Part shown: positions 24,850-35,130 of the stretch, piece by piece
Layout: each line of letters opens with the position of its first letter
Numbering within the stretch: the stretch's first letter is position 1
NCBI GenBank assembly: GCA_003165235.1
Contig: PLSV01000138.1
Span: forward strand, 756-37,529
From: Syntrophobacteraceae bacterium
GTDB taxonomy: Bacteria; Desulfobacterota; Syntrophobacteria; Syntrophobacterales; Syntrophobacteraceae
DNA: 36,774 bases
Reading direction: 5' to 3'
Program-made: the position numbers and the translations under genes
Notes under the pieces: generated by a model
Database searches by the model: none
What the model saw: the letters and a program-made list of their open reading frames with translations, nothing else
Told to the model about the DNA's origin: nothing

Positions 24850-26514
24850 CTATTCGTTAAGCAAAACAGCCCCGCGGGAACCGGAGGTCACCAAACGTGC
24901 GTATCTGGCAAGACATCCCGTCTTGACTCTGGGCTCATGCGGCTTCCATGCCTGCCTCCGTTTCGCCAGCACCGCATCGTCCACCAACAGATCCAGTTTC
25001 TTATTCGGGATATCCACGAGGATTTCATCCCCTTCTTCAATCAACGCAATCGGACCGCCAACGGCCGCCTCAGGCGAAATATGTCCTATGGCCGCCCCGG
25101 TCGTACCTCCACTGAACCGGCCATCGGTTATGAGCGCCACATCCAGCCCCAGACCACGCCCTATAATCGCTGCAGTCGGCGTTAGCATCTCCTGCATCCC
25201 CGGGCCCCCTTTGGGACCTTCGTAACGGATAACCACCACATCGCCCGGCACGATCAGACCGTCCAGAATAGCGTTGGCCGCATCGGATTCGCTCTCGAAC
25301 ACACGCGCCCTGCCCTTCCTCGTAAGCATCTCAGGCGCAACCGCCGACTGCTTGACCACGGCGCCTTCCGGCGCGATGTTCCCGTAGAGAACGGCTATCC
25401 CTCCCTTGTCATGATAAGGATTTTCGAGCGGCCGGATAACCTCGGGCCGAAGAACGCGCACTCCTTTGAGGTTCTCCCCCACCGGCTTTCCCGTAACGGT
25501 AATGGGAGCTGGATCTATCAGCTCGCGGCGTGAAAGCTCCTTCATAACAGCCTGTACGCCTCCTGCCGAGTCGAGGTCTTCCAGGAAATGCGCTCCGCCA
25601 GGCCGCAGGCTGCAAAGGTGAGGCGTACGGGCGCTGATCTTGTTGAAAACGCCAAGATCGAGGCGGATTCCGGCTTCATTTGCAATTGCCGGAACGTGAA
25701 GGACCGTGTTTGTTGAACAGCCCAGGGCCATGTCCACAGCGATTGCGTTTTCGAAAGCCGCCATGGTTGCGATGTCGCGAGGTTTAATGTCCTTGGCCAA
25801 AAGGTCCATTATCCTCATCCCTGCTTCTTTGGCGAGACGCACCCTGGCCGCAGTAACCGCCGGGATCGTTCCGTTGCCGGGCAACCCGAATCCCAGGGCC
25901 TCAACAAGGCAGTTCATTGAATTCGCCGTAAACATTCCCGCGCAAGAGCCGCATCCCGGACAGGCATCGTCTTCCAGTTCTTCCAGTTCACCCAGGGAGA
26001 TCTGTCCCGCTTTTAGCGCGCCCACGCCTTCAAAAACCGTTATGAGATCCACCGGCTTTCCACCCACGTGACCGGCCAGCATTGGGCCGCCGCTTATCAC
26101 GATCGCCGGAATGTTAAGTCGGAGCGCGGCCATCATCATTCCGGGGATGATCTTGTCGCAATTCGGAATCATGACCAACGCGTCGAAAGGATGAGCCATG
26201 GCCATTATTTCAACGGAATCGGCTATCAACTCGCGGCTTGCCAGGGAGTAGCGCATCCCTGCATGATTCATGGCGATGCCGTCGCAAACGCCGATGGTGT
26301 TGAACTCGACAGGAGTTCCGCCGGCCAGCCGGATGCCCGCCTTGACCCCTTCGGCGATTTTGTCAAGGTGAATGTGACCCGGAATAATTTCGTTGGCTGA
26401 GTTGACAACACCTATGATAGGCCTGTCTATTTCCGTCTGAGTGTATCCCATAGCCTTGAAAAGTGACCGGTGAGGAGCCTTCTCGATTCCCTTCTTCATT
26501 AGATCGCTTCGCAT
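24850..26514 (-). CDS. ilvD: Dihydroxy-acid dehydratase
   Basis: 554 residues. It makes 2-oxoacids for valine, leucine and isoleucine. Visible motifs are CDKIIPG, the cluster region [28 protein letters not shown], and the C-terminal [26 protein letters not shown] 26514 ([17 protein letters not shown]) follows GAGGGGG; the open frame to 26631 adds a non-family leader. It is divergent from the radical SAM/winged-helix gene. Confidence 0.96.
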   Translation of the reverse strand: MRSDLMKKGIEKAPHRSLFKAMGYTQTEIDRPIIGVVNSANEIIPGHIHLDKIAEGVKAGIRLAGGTPVEFNTIGVCDGIAMNHAGMRYSLASRELIADSVEIMAMAHPFDALVMIPNCDKIIPGMMMAALRLNIPAIVISGGPMLAGHVGGKPVDLITVFEGVGALKAGQISLGELEELEDDACPGCGSCAGMFTANSMNCLVEALGFGLPGNGTIPAVTAARVRLAKEAGMRIMDLLAKDIKPRDIATMAAFENAIAVDMALGCSTNTVLHVPAIANEAGIRLDLGVFNKISARTPHLCSLRPGGAHFLEDLDSAGGVQAVMKELSRRELIDPAPITVTGKPVGENLKGVRVLRPEVIRPLENPYHDKGGIAVLYGNIAPEGAVVKQSAVAPEMLTRKGRARVFESESDAANAILDGLIVPGDVVVIRYEGPKGGPGMQEMLTPTAAIIGRGLGLDVALITDGRFSGGTTGAAIGHISPEAAVGGPIALIEEGDEILVDIPNKKLDLLVDDAVLAKRRQAWKPHEPRVKTGCLARYARLVTSGSRGAVLLNE

Positions 26515-26612
26515 CCCGTTTTCCCCCTCTAGTGATCGACTGAAAAGTCTAAACATATAATAATTAAAATATTTTTGGTTATTTTGGAAGCAAAAACGCC
26601 AAAGCCTCAAAG

Positions 26613-26641
26613 TTGACAATGGTTTTTGCAATTTATATAAT
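26613..26641 (+). promoter_or_regulatory. Consensus sigma-70 promoter for the radical SAM gene
   Basis: TTGACA (26613-26618), a 17-bp spacer, TATAAT (26636-26641): both hexamers and the spacing are perfect. Transcription would start near 26648, about 35 bases before ATG 26683. Confidence 0.9.
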
Positions 26642-26657
26642 CACGACCTGATCGTGA
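26641..26657. promoter_or_regulatory. Palindromic operator over the -10/+1 region
   Basis: TCACGA-CCTGA-TCGTGA is a perfect 6-bp inverted repeat overlapping the last base of the -10 hexamer and the expected start site, where a bound repressor would block polymerase. Confidence 0.6.
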
Positions 26658-26682
26658 ACCCAATTATTATTTTGGACTCTCC

Positions 26683-27615
26683 ATGAGCTCGATATTCGGT
26701 CCTGTACCATCACGGCGGCTGGGACGATCCCTCGGAATAGACGTCATCCCGCCGAAGACATGTTCTTTCGATTGCATTTACTGCGAGTCGGGACCTACTA
26801 CCCGTCTGAGCGTAACCAGAGAGAATTTCGTGGACCCATCAGAAATTCTCGCGGAATTGAGCGCCTTTTTGCACCTCCATCCGAACGCAACGGACGTCCT
26901 GACCTTGTCGAGCGCCGGCGAACCGACCCTTTATACGGGCCTGGGAGAGCTTATTGCCGCAGTTAAAAAGACTTACCCCCGGTTTCCTTTGATCGTGCTC
27001 ACTAACGGTTCTCTTTTGTGGGAACCGGAGGTGAGGCGCCGCCTTTTGAAAGCCGACCGCGTGGTCCCCTCTCTGGATGCCGTCACCACCACCGTTTTCC
27101 GCAAAATCAACAGACCTCATCCATCCCTGGAACTGGAGCAGATCATCGAGGGAATGCGGGCTTTTCGGATGGAATACAAGGGGCAGTTACATGTTGAAAT
27201 AGCGCTGGTCTCGGGAGTCAACGACAGTCCCGGAGAGCTTTCGGCGCTGGCGCATGTCATCGAATCCATAAGGCCGGATAAGATCGAGCTGAACACGGTT
27301 GTCCGCCCTCCGGCGCGCATCGGGACCCAGGGCCTCAGCGATGCGCGAATGGCGTGGGCGGCTTCCTTTTTCAGTTCGTTCAATGCGGAAATAGTGGGCG
27401 TATTCGAGACGGATAAGCAGGACCGGGGCGAAGAACAAATCGGTCTACGCATAATCGAGACGGTGGAAAGGCGGCCCTGCACCGTTGCTGAACTGGCCGC
27501 CTCTCTCGGGGTCCCGGAAAATAGCGTGGAACGGGAATCACGAAAACTTCAGAAACAGGGGAAGTTGAACAGGCTGTGCTTTGATGGAAAACTGTTCCTC
27601 TGCCCCGCTGAATGA
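26683..27615 (+). CDS. Radical SAM protein with C-terminal winged-helix domain
   Basis: 310 residues. It begins MSSIFGPVPSRRLGRSLGIDVIPPKTC, the start of a small radical SAM family (COG0731-like). The cluster motif is C27SFDC31IYC34, followed by TLSSAGEPTLY and LTNGSLL. After about residue 245, ERRPCTVAELAASLGVPENSVERESRKLQKQG is a winged-helix DNA-binding-like domain. The fusion suggests that the same protein may sense and regulate, possibly its own operator at 26641-26657. The substrate is unknown. Confidence 0.85.
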   Translation: MSSIFGPVPSRRLGRSLGIDVIPPKTCSFDCIYCESGPTTRLSVTRENFVDPSEILAELSAFLHLHPNATDVLTLSSAGEPTLYTGLGELIAAVKKTYPRFPLIVLTNGSLLWEPEVRRRLLKADRVVPSLDAVTTTVFRKINRPHPSLELEQIIEGMRAFRMEYKGQLHVEIALVSGVNDSPGELSALAHVIESIRPDKIELNTVVRPPARIGTQGLSDARMAWAASFFSSFNAEIVGVFETDKQDRGEEQIGLRIIETVERRPCTVAELAASLGVPENSVERESRKLQKQGKLNRLCFDGKLFLCPAE

Positions 27616-27620
27616 GGAAA

Positions 27621-27663
27621 AGAAAGTATAGGTCATATAGGACACATACGACCTATACTTTTT
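27621..27663. terminator. Bidirectional intrinsic terminator
   Basis: AAAGTATAGGTC (27623-27634) pairs with GACCTATACTTT (27650-27661) around 15 bases, with T residues following on the plus strand and the complementary run on the minus strand. It serves the convergent radical SAM and M16 peptidase genes. Confidence 0.85.
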
Positions 27664-27687
27664 AATACTTCTACGGCAGCCGGTCGC

Positions 27688-30417
27688 TCACATATGCACG
27701 TCGTCTCTCATAGCCGGCGGGGATGCAAGTATCTCTACGGGCCGCTCGGGCAGGGTCTTCGCTATCAGGGTATTGGTGAAAAGCCTGCGGGCCAGGTCTC
27801 TTACCTGGTCAGCAGTGACAGCCTCGACCAGATCCGGATAGCGCTGACTGTAATTCCACCCAAGGCCCAGCACTTCATTGAGCGCCGCGTCCGAGGCTTG
27901 GCCGCTGAGCGTCTGCCTGCCGAGCTTGAGCCCTACGAGCATGGTCTCCTTGGCCTGCTCCAGTTCGCTTTGCGGAACAGGTTCATCCTTAAGCCGCTTC
28001 AGGTTTTGCTGAATCACTTCCTCCACCTTGGGCAGATTCGCCATAGTGGTCTGTGTGAGGACCCCGAAGAATCCGGCGTTTTTCCCGTAAAATGCGAAAG
28101 TACTGACCGTATAGACCAGGTTCTGGTCCCCACCTCGAAGAGAGTCGAATATCCTGCCAGCCGGAGAACCTCCTCCTGACAGCACCGAGGTCAGCACATC
28201 AAGCACAGGTCTTTCGGCGTCGTTGACACCCAGACCGTTTGTGCCGATGAAAAGCGCCGAGCTGTTCTTTTCGTTCTTTATCTCAATGGTATGATTTTCG
28301 CCGATCGGATGAGTCTCGTCGGGCATTGGCTTTTCAATCGGCGCACCAGTCCATTTTCCGAATGACTGCTGGACCATATTCCTGGCTTTTTCCGGATCTA
28401 TATCGCCGTAAATCGTCAGTACGGAATGAGTCGGATTCACCATCTTGCGGTAGAATGCGAGTATCTCCTCACGCGTAAACGATTTGACGGACTCTGATGT
28501 TCCCAGCTTGTCGTTCACATAGGAGGCTTTCTGGAAATAGTTTCTCTTGAACAGTCGCATCACCTCAGCCTGCCAGCTCTCATCGAGCTTTTTCACGGCA
28601 ATCAGCGTGTCCTGCCTATGCTTTTCGATCTCGTCCTGCGGAAACTGGGCGTTCTGTGCAATATCGGCAAGAAGCTTAAGCGCCCAGTCGAAGTCTTCTT
28701 TGAGCACTTTTATGGAAACATGGTAGGTGTTGTTATCGGAGTTGACACTAATTTCACCGCCTGCATTCTCCACTTTTCTCAGTAAATCGAGTTTTTGCAT
28801 GGTTTTGGTCCCGGCAGTCAATAACCCGGTCGTAAAAGCGGAGAGCCCTGGACGATCGAGGGTTTCCAGCAAAAGCCCGCCGGTCCCCCAAAGTTGCAGG
28901 GTTACAAAAGGAAGGGTGGCATCCTGCCTGAACAGCGTCTTCAGCCCGTTATTTATCCGGTTGAATTCAACCGGCGTGGTGTTCGGAAGCGGGCATTCGG
29001 CGGCGGCCACTTCCTCAGCCTCGGTGTGCGTAGGCTTTATCACCGCAACGTTCATGCGGTTATGCGCCAGATATTGCTGAGCTGCCGCCTGAACCTCCTC
29101 GGCCGTTACGGAGCGGATCCCGTCGACATATTCTTCGTCAAAGTAAGGATTCCCGGAGAGTAAATAAGAGGAAGCAAGCGAGGCGGCATTGGCCGAAACA
29201 GATTCCTTTTCGAAAACGTAGTGGGCAATGGCCGCTTTTTTCGCTTTATCCAACTCCACCGCGCTGATTAGACTAGTCTTAAAGCCCTCAATTTCCTCCT
29301 GGATGTCCTTGAGCGCCGAAGGCCACTGAGAAGCAGCCATGGACACGGAAATAACAAACTGGCCACGGACAAAGGCGGGCGTCCAGTTCGAGGCTCCGAT
29401 GCTGAAGACTTTGTTCTGATCTTCTTTCAAACGGCAATGCAGACGGCAGGTCTCGCCCTCCCCCATCACCAGCGCGAGAACGTCCAGGGCGTAGAGGTCT
29501 TTTTCATAAGCATTTACCGATGGAAATCCGATCATTGCCTGGACCAGCCTGACGATCGGAACCTCTTTTTCCTCCCACCGAACGCTTCCCTGCAGAGGTT
29601 CTTCCGGCAGGACCACCGGATCGGAGCTTCGGGGAAGAAAGTCCCTGGTCTTTTCCGCCACAAACTGAAGGACTTCGGGGGCCTGAACATTCCCGGACAG
29701 AGCCACTACCACATTCTCCGGCTGGTAGCGCTGCTGATAATAGTCCAGAAGGGCCTCCCGGCTCTGTTGAACGAAAACCTCTTCATATCCGATCACGGGA
29801 TACCGAACCGGATTCTTTTGGTATGCCGTCTGGACGAACAGCTTCCACAGCTCCGTATTCGGGTTGCTCTCCCCCAGTTTCATTTCCTGCTGGATCACCT
29901 GCTTTTCCCTGGCGACTTCTTTGGGATCCACAACATTTTCAGATACATAGGAAAGCAGCAGATCGAGGGCGTCCCGCCAGTGGCCGGCGCCGGTATTTAT
30001 GTAGTACACCGTCCTGTCATAGCTGGTGTAAGCATTCGTTGTGCCTCCCATTGCCTTGATCCGTTCCTTGGCCTGTTCTTCCGTAAAGGAGCGCGTCGTT
30101 CCTCCGGCCACTATGTGCTCGAGATAATGCGAAAGACCGGCCCTCATGTACTTTCCCTCGAGAGCGGACCCGGCCCGCACGAACACCTGGGCGGAAACGA
30201 CTTCAGCCCCGGGCTGTTGATGAACCAGCAGTGTCAGGCCATTTTTGAGCACCACGAAAAGATCATCGGGCTTCGAGGCAATCGTGCGCTGCACGAAAGG
30301 CCGCGACTGTTGGGAAATAAGCGGACATTCCTTGCCTTCATCCGAAAGCGCAGCCGGCGCCAGTCCGGCGCAGACCACTATACCCAAAGTGCACACTAGA
30401 ACTATTTTTTTTAACAT
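27688..30417 (-). CDS. Exported M16-family zinc peptidase (two-domain)
   Basis: 909 residues. Signal peptide MLKKIVLVCTLGIVVCAGLAPAALS, so the enzyme is periplasmic. The first M16 domain has the inverted zinc motif H97YLEH101 and the distal Glu in AREKQVIQQEMKLGE. The second half (from about residue 480) is a non-catalytic M16 domain starting FNRINNGLKTLFRQD, with the SGGGSPAGRIFDSLRGGDQNLVYTV substrate-strand region. This two-domain plan is like PqqL or a pair of YmxG-type proteins fused. ATG 30417 follows AAAGGA. Substrates are unknown. Confidence 0.92.
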   Translation of the reverse strand: MLKKIVLVCTLGIVVCAGLAPAALSDEGKECPLISQQSRPFVQRTIASKPDDLFVVLKNGLTLLVHQQPGAEVVSAQVFVRAGSALEGKYMRAGLSHYLEHIVAGGTTRSFTEEQAKERIKAMGGTTNAYTSYDRTVYYINTGAGHWRDALDLLLSYVSENVVDPKEVAREKQVIQQEMKLGESNPNTELWKLFVQTAYQKNPVRYPVIGYEEVFVQQSREALLDYYQQRYQPENVVVALSGNVQAPEVLQFVAEKTRDFLPRSSDPVVLPEEPLQGSVRWEEKEVPIVRLVQAMIGFPSVNAYEKDLYALDVLALVMGEGETCRLHCRLKEDQNKVFSIGASNWTPAFVRGQFVISVSMAASQWPSALKDIQEEIEGFKTSLISAVELDKAKKAAIAHYVFEKESVSANAASLASSYLLSGNPYFDEEYVDGIRSVTAEEVQAAAQQYLAHNRMNVAVIKPTHTEAEEVAAAECPLPNTTPVEFNRINNGLKTLFRQDATLPFVTLQLWGTGGLLLETLDRPGLSAFTTGLLTAGTKTMQKLDLLRKVENAGGEISVNSDNNTYHVSIKVLKEDFDWALKLLADIAQNAQFPQDEIEKHRQDTLIAVKKLDESWQAEVMRLFKRNYFQKASYVNDKLGTSESVKSFTREEILAFYRKMVNPTHSVLTIYGDIDPEKARNMVQQSFGKWTGAPIEKPMPDETHPIGENHTIEIKNEKNSSALFIGTNGLGVNDAERPVLDVLTSVLSGGGSPAGRIFDSLRGGDQNLVYTVSTFAFYGKNAGFFGVLTQTTMANLPKVEEVIQQNLKRLKDEPVPQSELEQAKETMLVGLKLGRQTLSGQASDAALNEVLGLGWNYSQRYPDLVEAVTADQVRDLARRLFTNTLIAKTLPERPVEILASPPAMRDDVHM

Positions 30418-30497
30418 CAAAGTATTCCTTTCAAGATATTTAATAGCAATTTCACAAGAGTTTACAAAGGGGGCATCGTAAAAAAACGGAGTCGAAT

Positions 30498-31286
30498 TTA
30501 GAGTTTATTGGACTCGATAAGGCTGGAAATGAGCCTATGCCTGTTAATTACTCCGCCGGGGACCGGCCATGAAAGCGGCGGGCGAGCCAGTTCTATCAGA
30601 CGCCAGCCTTGGCGGGTTATACCGATTTCAGCCGCAATGTCGTTGATCTGCAGCGATCTAAGCAACTTTTCGACACAGGACACGATTTCCCTGCTGAAAC
30701 ATTCCGGACCTATCCCCTGCTCTAACTGGGGGTTGGGTGAGATTCCGCACATATCGAATCCGCACTGCGCCCCACTCGAAACTCTTTTTATTATCCCCGC
30801 GCATTTATAATTGACGAAAACGAGGCGAAAGCACTCTGCGTAATCTAACACTTCCTGAACGATCAAAGGGTTATGAATCTCACACAGAGCCTGCAAATCA
30901 CCAGCATTCGAGACCAGCCGTGCGCCGCCCGCCGTCTTCGGACCCATCGCTCGAAAAGGAAAAGAAAAATCCTGGACGATCGAGCTTTTTTGGCCTCCGT
31001 AATAGATGCGCGTGAGAGGGTGAGGAAACTTAAGAAACTGAAATAAAACCTCCTGCATGAGCCTGGATTTTTGAACGCTGTATGCGAAAGCGCTGGGAAA
31101 TGTTTTTTTTCCGGCCGCTTGCAGAACCCTGACAAACCGAGGAGTGGGAAAGAAAATCTGGCTGGCTGAAAGCAGCATTCCCCTCTGCCGAGGGGTATAG
31201 TCTCCAATGGAGGCGCGAACGCCAAGCGTTACGAGTTTCCGACAGGAACGAAGGAATGGAGCCACTGCGACCAGCTTTTCTCGCAT
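30498..31286 (-). CDS. ATP-grasp-like protein with altered active-site residues
   Basis: 262 residues. The ATP-grasp order is visible: FPFRAMGPKTAGGARLVSNAGDL in the place of the nucleotide-binding loop, LIVQEVLDYAECFRLVFV, and the metal region NDIAAEIGITRQGWRLIELARPPLSWP. In active relatives the first segment usually reads (V)VKP..GSGG and the last IE(I/V)N. Here the Lys is not seen in place and Asn is Ala, so catalysis is doubtful. The start ATG 31286 lacks a clear Shine-Dalgarno site. It follows the helicase-like gene by 40 bases and probably shares its transcript. Confidence 0.65.
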   Translation of the reverse strand: MREKLVAVAPFLRSCRKLVTLGVRASIGDYTPRQRGMLLSASQIFFPTPRFVRVLQAAGKKTFPSAFAYSVQKSRLMQEVLFQFLKFPHPLTRIYYGGQKSSIVQDFSFPFRAMGPKTAGGARLVSNAGDLQALCEIHNPLIVQEVLDYAECFRLVFVNYKCAGIIKRVSSGAQCGFDMCGISPNPQLEQGIGPECFSREIVSCVEKLLRSLQINDIAAEIGITRQGWRLIELARPPLSWPVPGGVINRHRLISSLIESNKL

Positions 31287-31326
31287 TGGATTTTATCAGG
31301 CAAGGCAGGCGCCAGGAGCTCTTGAG

Positions 31327-32772
31327 TTACCGCCCGGCCTCTCGAACGCCCATTTGGCCACTGAGCAGCAGGTCCGGATGAACGCCATAGTTGTAGCTTC
31401 GCATACGAAAATAATTATCAAGTATTCCCACTCTGGAATCAACGTAATCATAGATGGTCAGGCGGCTGCCGCCTGAGTCTCCATCCTGGCACATATCTCT
31501 TATGGCGTTGAAAAGGTTTTTCTGGAAGTGGACCGGAACAGCCAGGAAAACCACATGAGATTTCAGGAGGTGGGAACACTGGGGCATAACGCGTGGGGAA
31601 ATAAGCAAAACCTTCCCCTGCGAAGCCCCGGTCTGCGGAACATTATTGTTTCCGTCATCCTTGTTCACATTCTTGGGGTTGGCCCAAGACTGATCATATG
31701 AAAATGCCTTTATGCCGCGCCGGCTCAACTCAGCGCTCAATGCATCGTCCTGGTCCTCTCCTCCGGAAAGCACAAGGACAGGCTCTTCTCCTTTTTGAAG
31801 TTCGAATTCCACATCGTCCACAATCTTGCGGTTTCTTGCAGGGTCCAGCATCAGATCCCTGAGCATCGACTGGTAATCCGCCCTGGAAGTGTATGGGTAG
31901 TTGAAATCCGTTTTACGGGCTATCACGGTCCCCGAAATAACCCCGCGTCCTTCACGCGCGTCTTTTTCATCGATCGTATAAACAATATCGCCCAGATAAA
32001 AATTAATCAGCTTTACGAGGCGGTCTTTTCGCTGAACGGTGTTGGATAGACCCAATACGTAGCGGCAGTCGAAATTCGGGACCAGGCTGGTAAGAATCTT
32101 CGATGGACAGCGCTGCGATTCGTCGAAGATTATATATCCGACCTTGTCATAGATTTTTCTCCAGTAACGCATTATTTCGCCGGTATGGCCGATTGTGATC
32201 TGCTTGCCGACCTGCTGGGTCCCGCTGGAAAAAATACCCACCTCTGAGGCCGGGATCTGGAGGAAGCTATAAATTTTTCTCAGCCAGCCATCGAGAAGGT
32301 CTAGTTTAGGAATTACAATCAGCGCGGGCTGGCGCCTCTGAGAAATGGTATAAAGGGCAATAACTGTCTTGCCGCTCTTGTGACCGCCGACCAAGGTAGC
32401 GCAATCGTGCTCGAGCACCGCTTCGGCCGCATCCTGCTGGTAGCCCTTCAATTCGCCATAGAATTCAATCGAAATAGGCTCGAACAACCGCCTCCTGTCG
32501 ATCATGCGGTAAGGAACCTGGTATCTTTTGCATAGTTCGATAAACTGGTCGAGGAACCCTCTGGGGATGAGATAATTTCTGCCTTTTAGCTTAAGACAGC
32601 TTATCTGGGCCTGGATGTTGCCTATCCATTCACCGCGGTTGTGCCGCATCTCATAATCGGGGTTTGTAAAAACAAGCCGTTCGTGGAGTTTCCTCTCGAG
32701 CAAGGAAGACAGTCCTTCAGCCGGGACTTTGATCCACTCGGAAAGCAAGACATTGACATTCTTGACGAACAT
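31327..32772 (-). CDS. Superfamily 2 helicase-like ATPase with degenerate motifs
   Basis: 481 residues. The N-terminal ~105 residues end IPRGFLDQFIELCKRYQVPYRMIDRRRLFEP, then GELKGYQQDAAEAVL opens the motor. Walker A is G129GHKSGKT136, where relatives have APPGSGKT. Motif II is FDESQ (217-220), usually DECH/DEAH. Motif III is LSNT (SAT in relatives), and the motif VI region NAIRDMCQDGDSGGSRLTIYDYVDS lacks the QxxGRxxR pattern. The overall layout resembles XPB-like helicases found in deltaproteobacteria and archaea. The first domain should still bind nucleotide. ATG 32772 follows GGAGGG. It is paired with the ATP-grasp-like gene. Confidence 0.75.
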   Translation of the reverse strand: MFVKNVNVLLSEWIKVPAEGLSSLLERKLHERLVFTNPDYEMRHNRGEWIGNIQAQISCLKLKGRNYLIPRGFLDQFIELCKRYQVPYRMIDRRRLFEPISIEFYGELKGYQQDAAEAVLEHDCATLVGGHKSGKTVIALYTISQRRQPALIVIPKLDLLDGWLRKIYSFLQIPASEVGIFSSGTQQVGKQITIGHTGEIMRYWRKIYDKVGYIIFDESQRCPSKILTSLVPNFDCRYVLGLSNTVQRKDRLVKLINFYLGDIVYTIDEKDAREGRGVISGTVIARKTDFNYPYTSRADYQSMLRDLMLDPARNRKIVDDVEFELQKGEEPVLVLSGGEDQDDALSAELSRRGIKAFSYDQSWANPKNVNKDDGNNNVPQTGASQGKVLLISPRVMPQCSHLLKSHVVFLAVPVHFQKNLFNAIRDMCQDGDSGGSRLTIYDYVDSRVGILDNYFRMRSYNYGVHPDLLLSGQMGVREAGR

Positions 32773-32885
32773 TTCAAAACCCTCCGCCGACGGAGTGGAG
32801 CCGAAAACAACTGCCTTCGGACTATCGGTCTGGACACGAAGAGCACACTGGCGCCATGTAACTCTTGCAGCTCCGTATAAAACTA

Positions 32886-32953
32886 CTGTAGGGTGGGCAA
32901 GGTTTCATCGCCCCCACCACGGTGGGCAACGCTTCGCTTTCGCCCACCCTGCA
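32886..32953. repeat. Dispersed GTAGGGTGGGC-type imperfect palindrome
   Basis: It starts GTAGGGTGGGC and ends GCCCACCCTGC, with an inner GCCCCCACCACGGTGGGC hairpin. Sequences of this type recur in intergenic spaces of many proteobacteria. It lies in the 406-base gap 32773-33178, which otherwise holds no gene. Confidence 0.75.
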
Positions 32954-33178
32954 TCAATGCGAAATAATCCACGTTACTATATACTGGAGCGCCCGGCCCG
33001 CGCAAGTCCCCCAAAACTCCTCAGCCGCCAATTCACCGCAAACCGGGTAAGACATTTTCTATAAGCGTACCGTTTGAGAGCAATAAGATCCACCAAAGGT
33101 TTCGATAATGGAATTATACCGCAACCCGTATGGAAAGTGTTATAACGATTTCAACTTATTCTCCTACAAGGAGCCTTC

Positions 33179-33496
33179 ATGAAAGATCATTCCCCGCCTC
33201 TACAGATTATAGGACAACTTGCTCGAGAATACGATGAAAAATATCGAGAACTGGAGAAACTGATTTCCGAAACTCAGCCGGAAATCATTCCACCTCAGTT
33301 GAGGGCGCTTGCCGAACGTGCTACAGACCGTTTTCGCTCCGCTCAGGTCGCCATGCTCTCAATGCCCGAATTATTTGACGGAGAGGAACGGCAAAGCGCT
33401 CTACAGGCCATGGAGGCGCTATGCAGCGCTTTCGATGAGATGCGCATACTTTTCCATTTTCTATTTGAAAACCATTCGCAGGCTGATAAGCCCTGA
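33179..33496 (+). CDS. Small helical protein of unknown function
   Basis: 105 residues, predominantly helical and charged: LAREYDEKYRELEKLISETQPEI, PPQLRALAERATDRFRSAQVAML, then ALQAMEALCSAFDEMRILFHFLFEN. The first helix has coiled-coil character. AAGGAG sits 5 bases before ATG 33179, which supports translation. No signal peptide or known domain. It is convergent with ahcY and stands alone. Confidence 0.6.
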   Translation: MKDHSPPLQIIGQLAREYDEKYRELEKLISETQPEIIPPQLRALAERATDRFRSAQVAMLSMPELFDGEERQSALQAMEALCSAFDEMRILFHFLFENHSQADKP

Positions 33497-33687
33497 CTAC
33501 GCTCCTGTTTCCAGGAATCCCTGGCATACCACGAAAGGCTTTTGCCAATGGCCGGCCGAAGGGAGCAGCCGGCTCATAGTCCTGTAAGTCAGGTGGGCAA
33601 ACTGGGAAAAGTCGTTCCGAAAGCGGCCGCCCGGCGGGTTGCAAAGAGGTGAGGGAAGGCTTTGAAACACACCCCGCCAGGAGAAGA

Positions 33688-33738
33688 ATGCATATGAGCC
33701 GGGAAAACCTGGGATCTTCTTTCGACGCTCATACGCAT
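33688..33738. other. Imperfect long inverted repeat behind ahcY
   Basis: ATGCATATGAGC (33688-33699) and GCTCATACGCAT (33727-33738) pair at 11 of 12 positions with a 27-nt loop. It is 28 bases beyond the ahcY stop and has no T-run. The rest of 33497-33765 shows a smaller GCCGGC-based hairpin and no gene. Confidence 0.45.
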
Positions 33739-33765
33739 CCAATTCCCGCCGGGAAGCATGTTCGC

Positions 33766-35022
<1,257 letters not shown>

Positions 35023-35077
35023 TCATACTCCTTATTCATCAGGTCAAAATTCACCAGCAGGTTCGGAAAAAGAGCAT

Positions 35078-35118
35078 AAAAAAGCCGCCGGGCGCATCAC
35101 CTCAGACAACCAGCGGCC
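35078..35118 (-). terminator. Intrinsic terminator or attenuator between metK and ahcY
   Basis: In transcript direction GCCGCTGG, an 18-nt loop, CCGGCGGC (one G-T pair) and six T residues. Both neighbours run in the same direction, so it either ends the metK transcript or reduces read-through into ahcY. No SAM or SAH riboswitch consensus is visible upstream of it. Confidence 0.75.
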
Positions 35119-35130
35119 AATCAGAAACCC

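Noticed and set aside
33497..33765. Structured RNA or riboswitch between the small helical gene and ahcY
   Set aside because: Several stems can be drawn, but no known class consensus was found and both neighbouring genes point into the gap, so there is no gene for a riboswitch to control.
35023..35130. SAH or SAM riboswitch upstream of ahcY
   Set aside because: No conserved riboswitch core is visible; only the terminator hairpin is supported.
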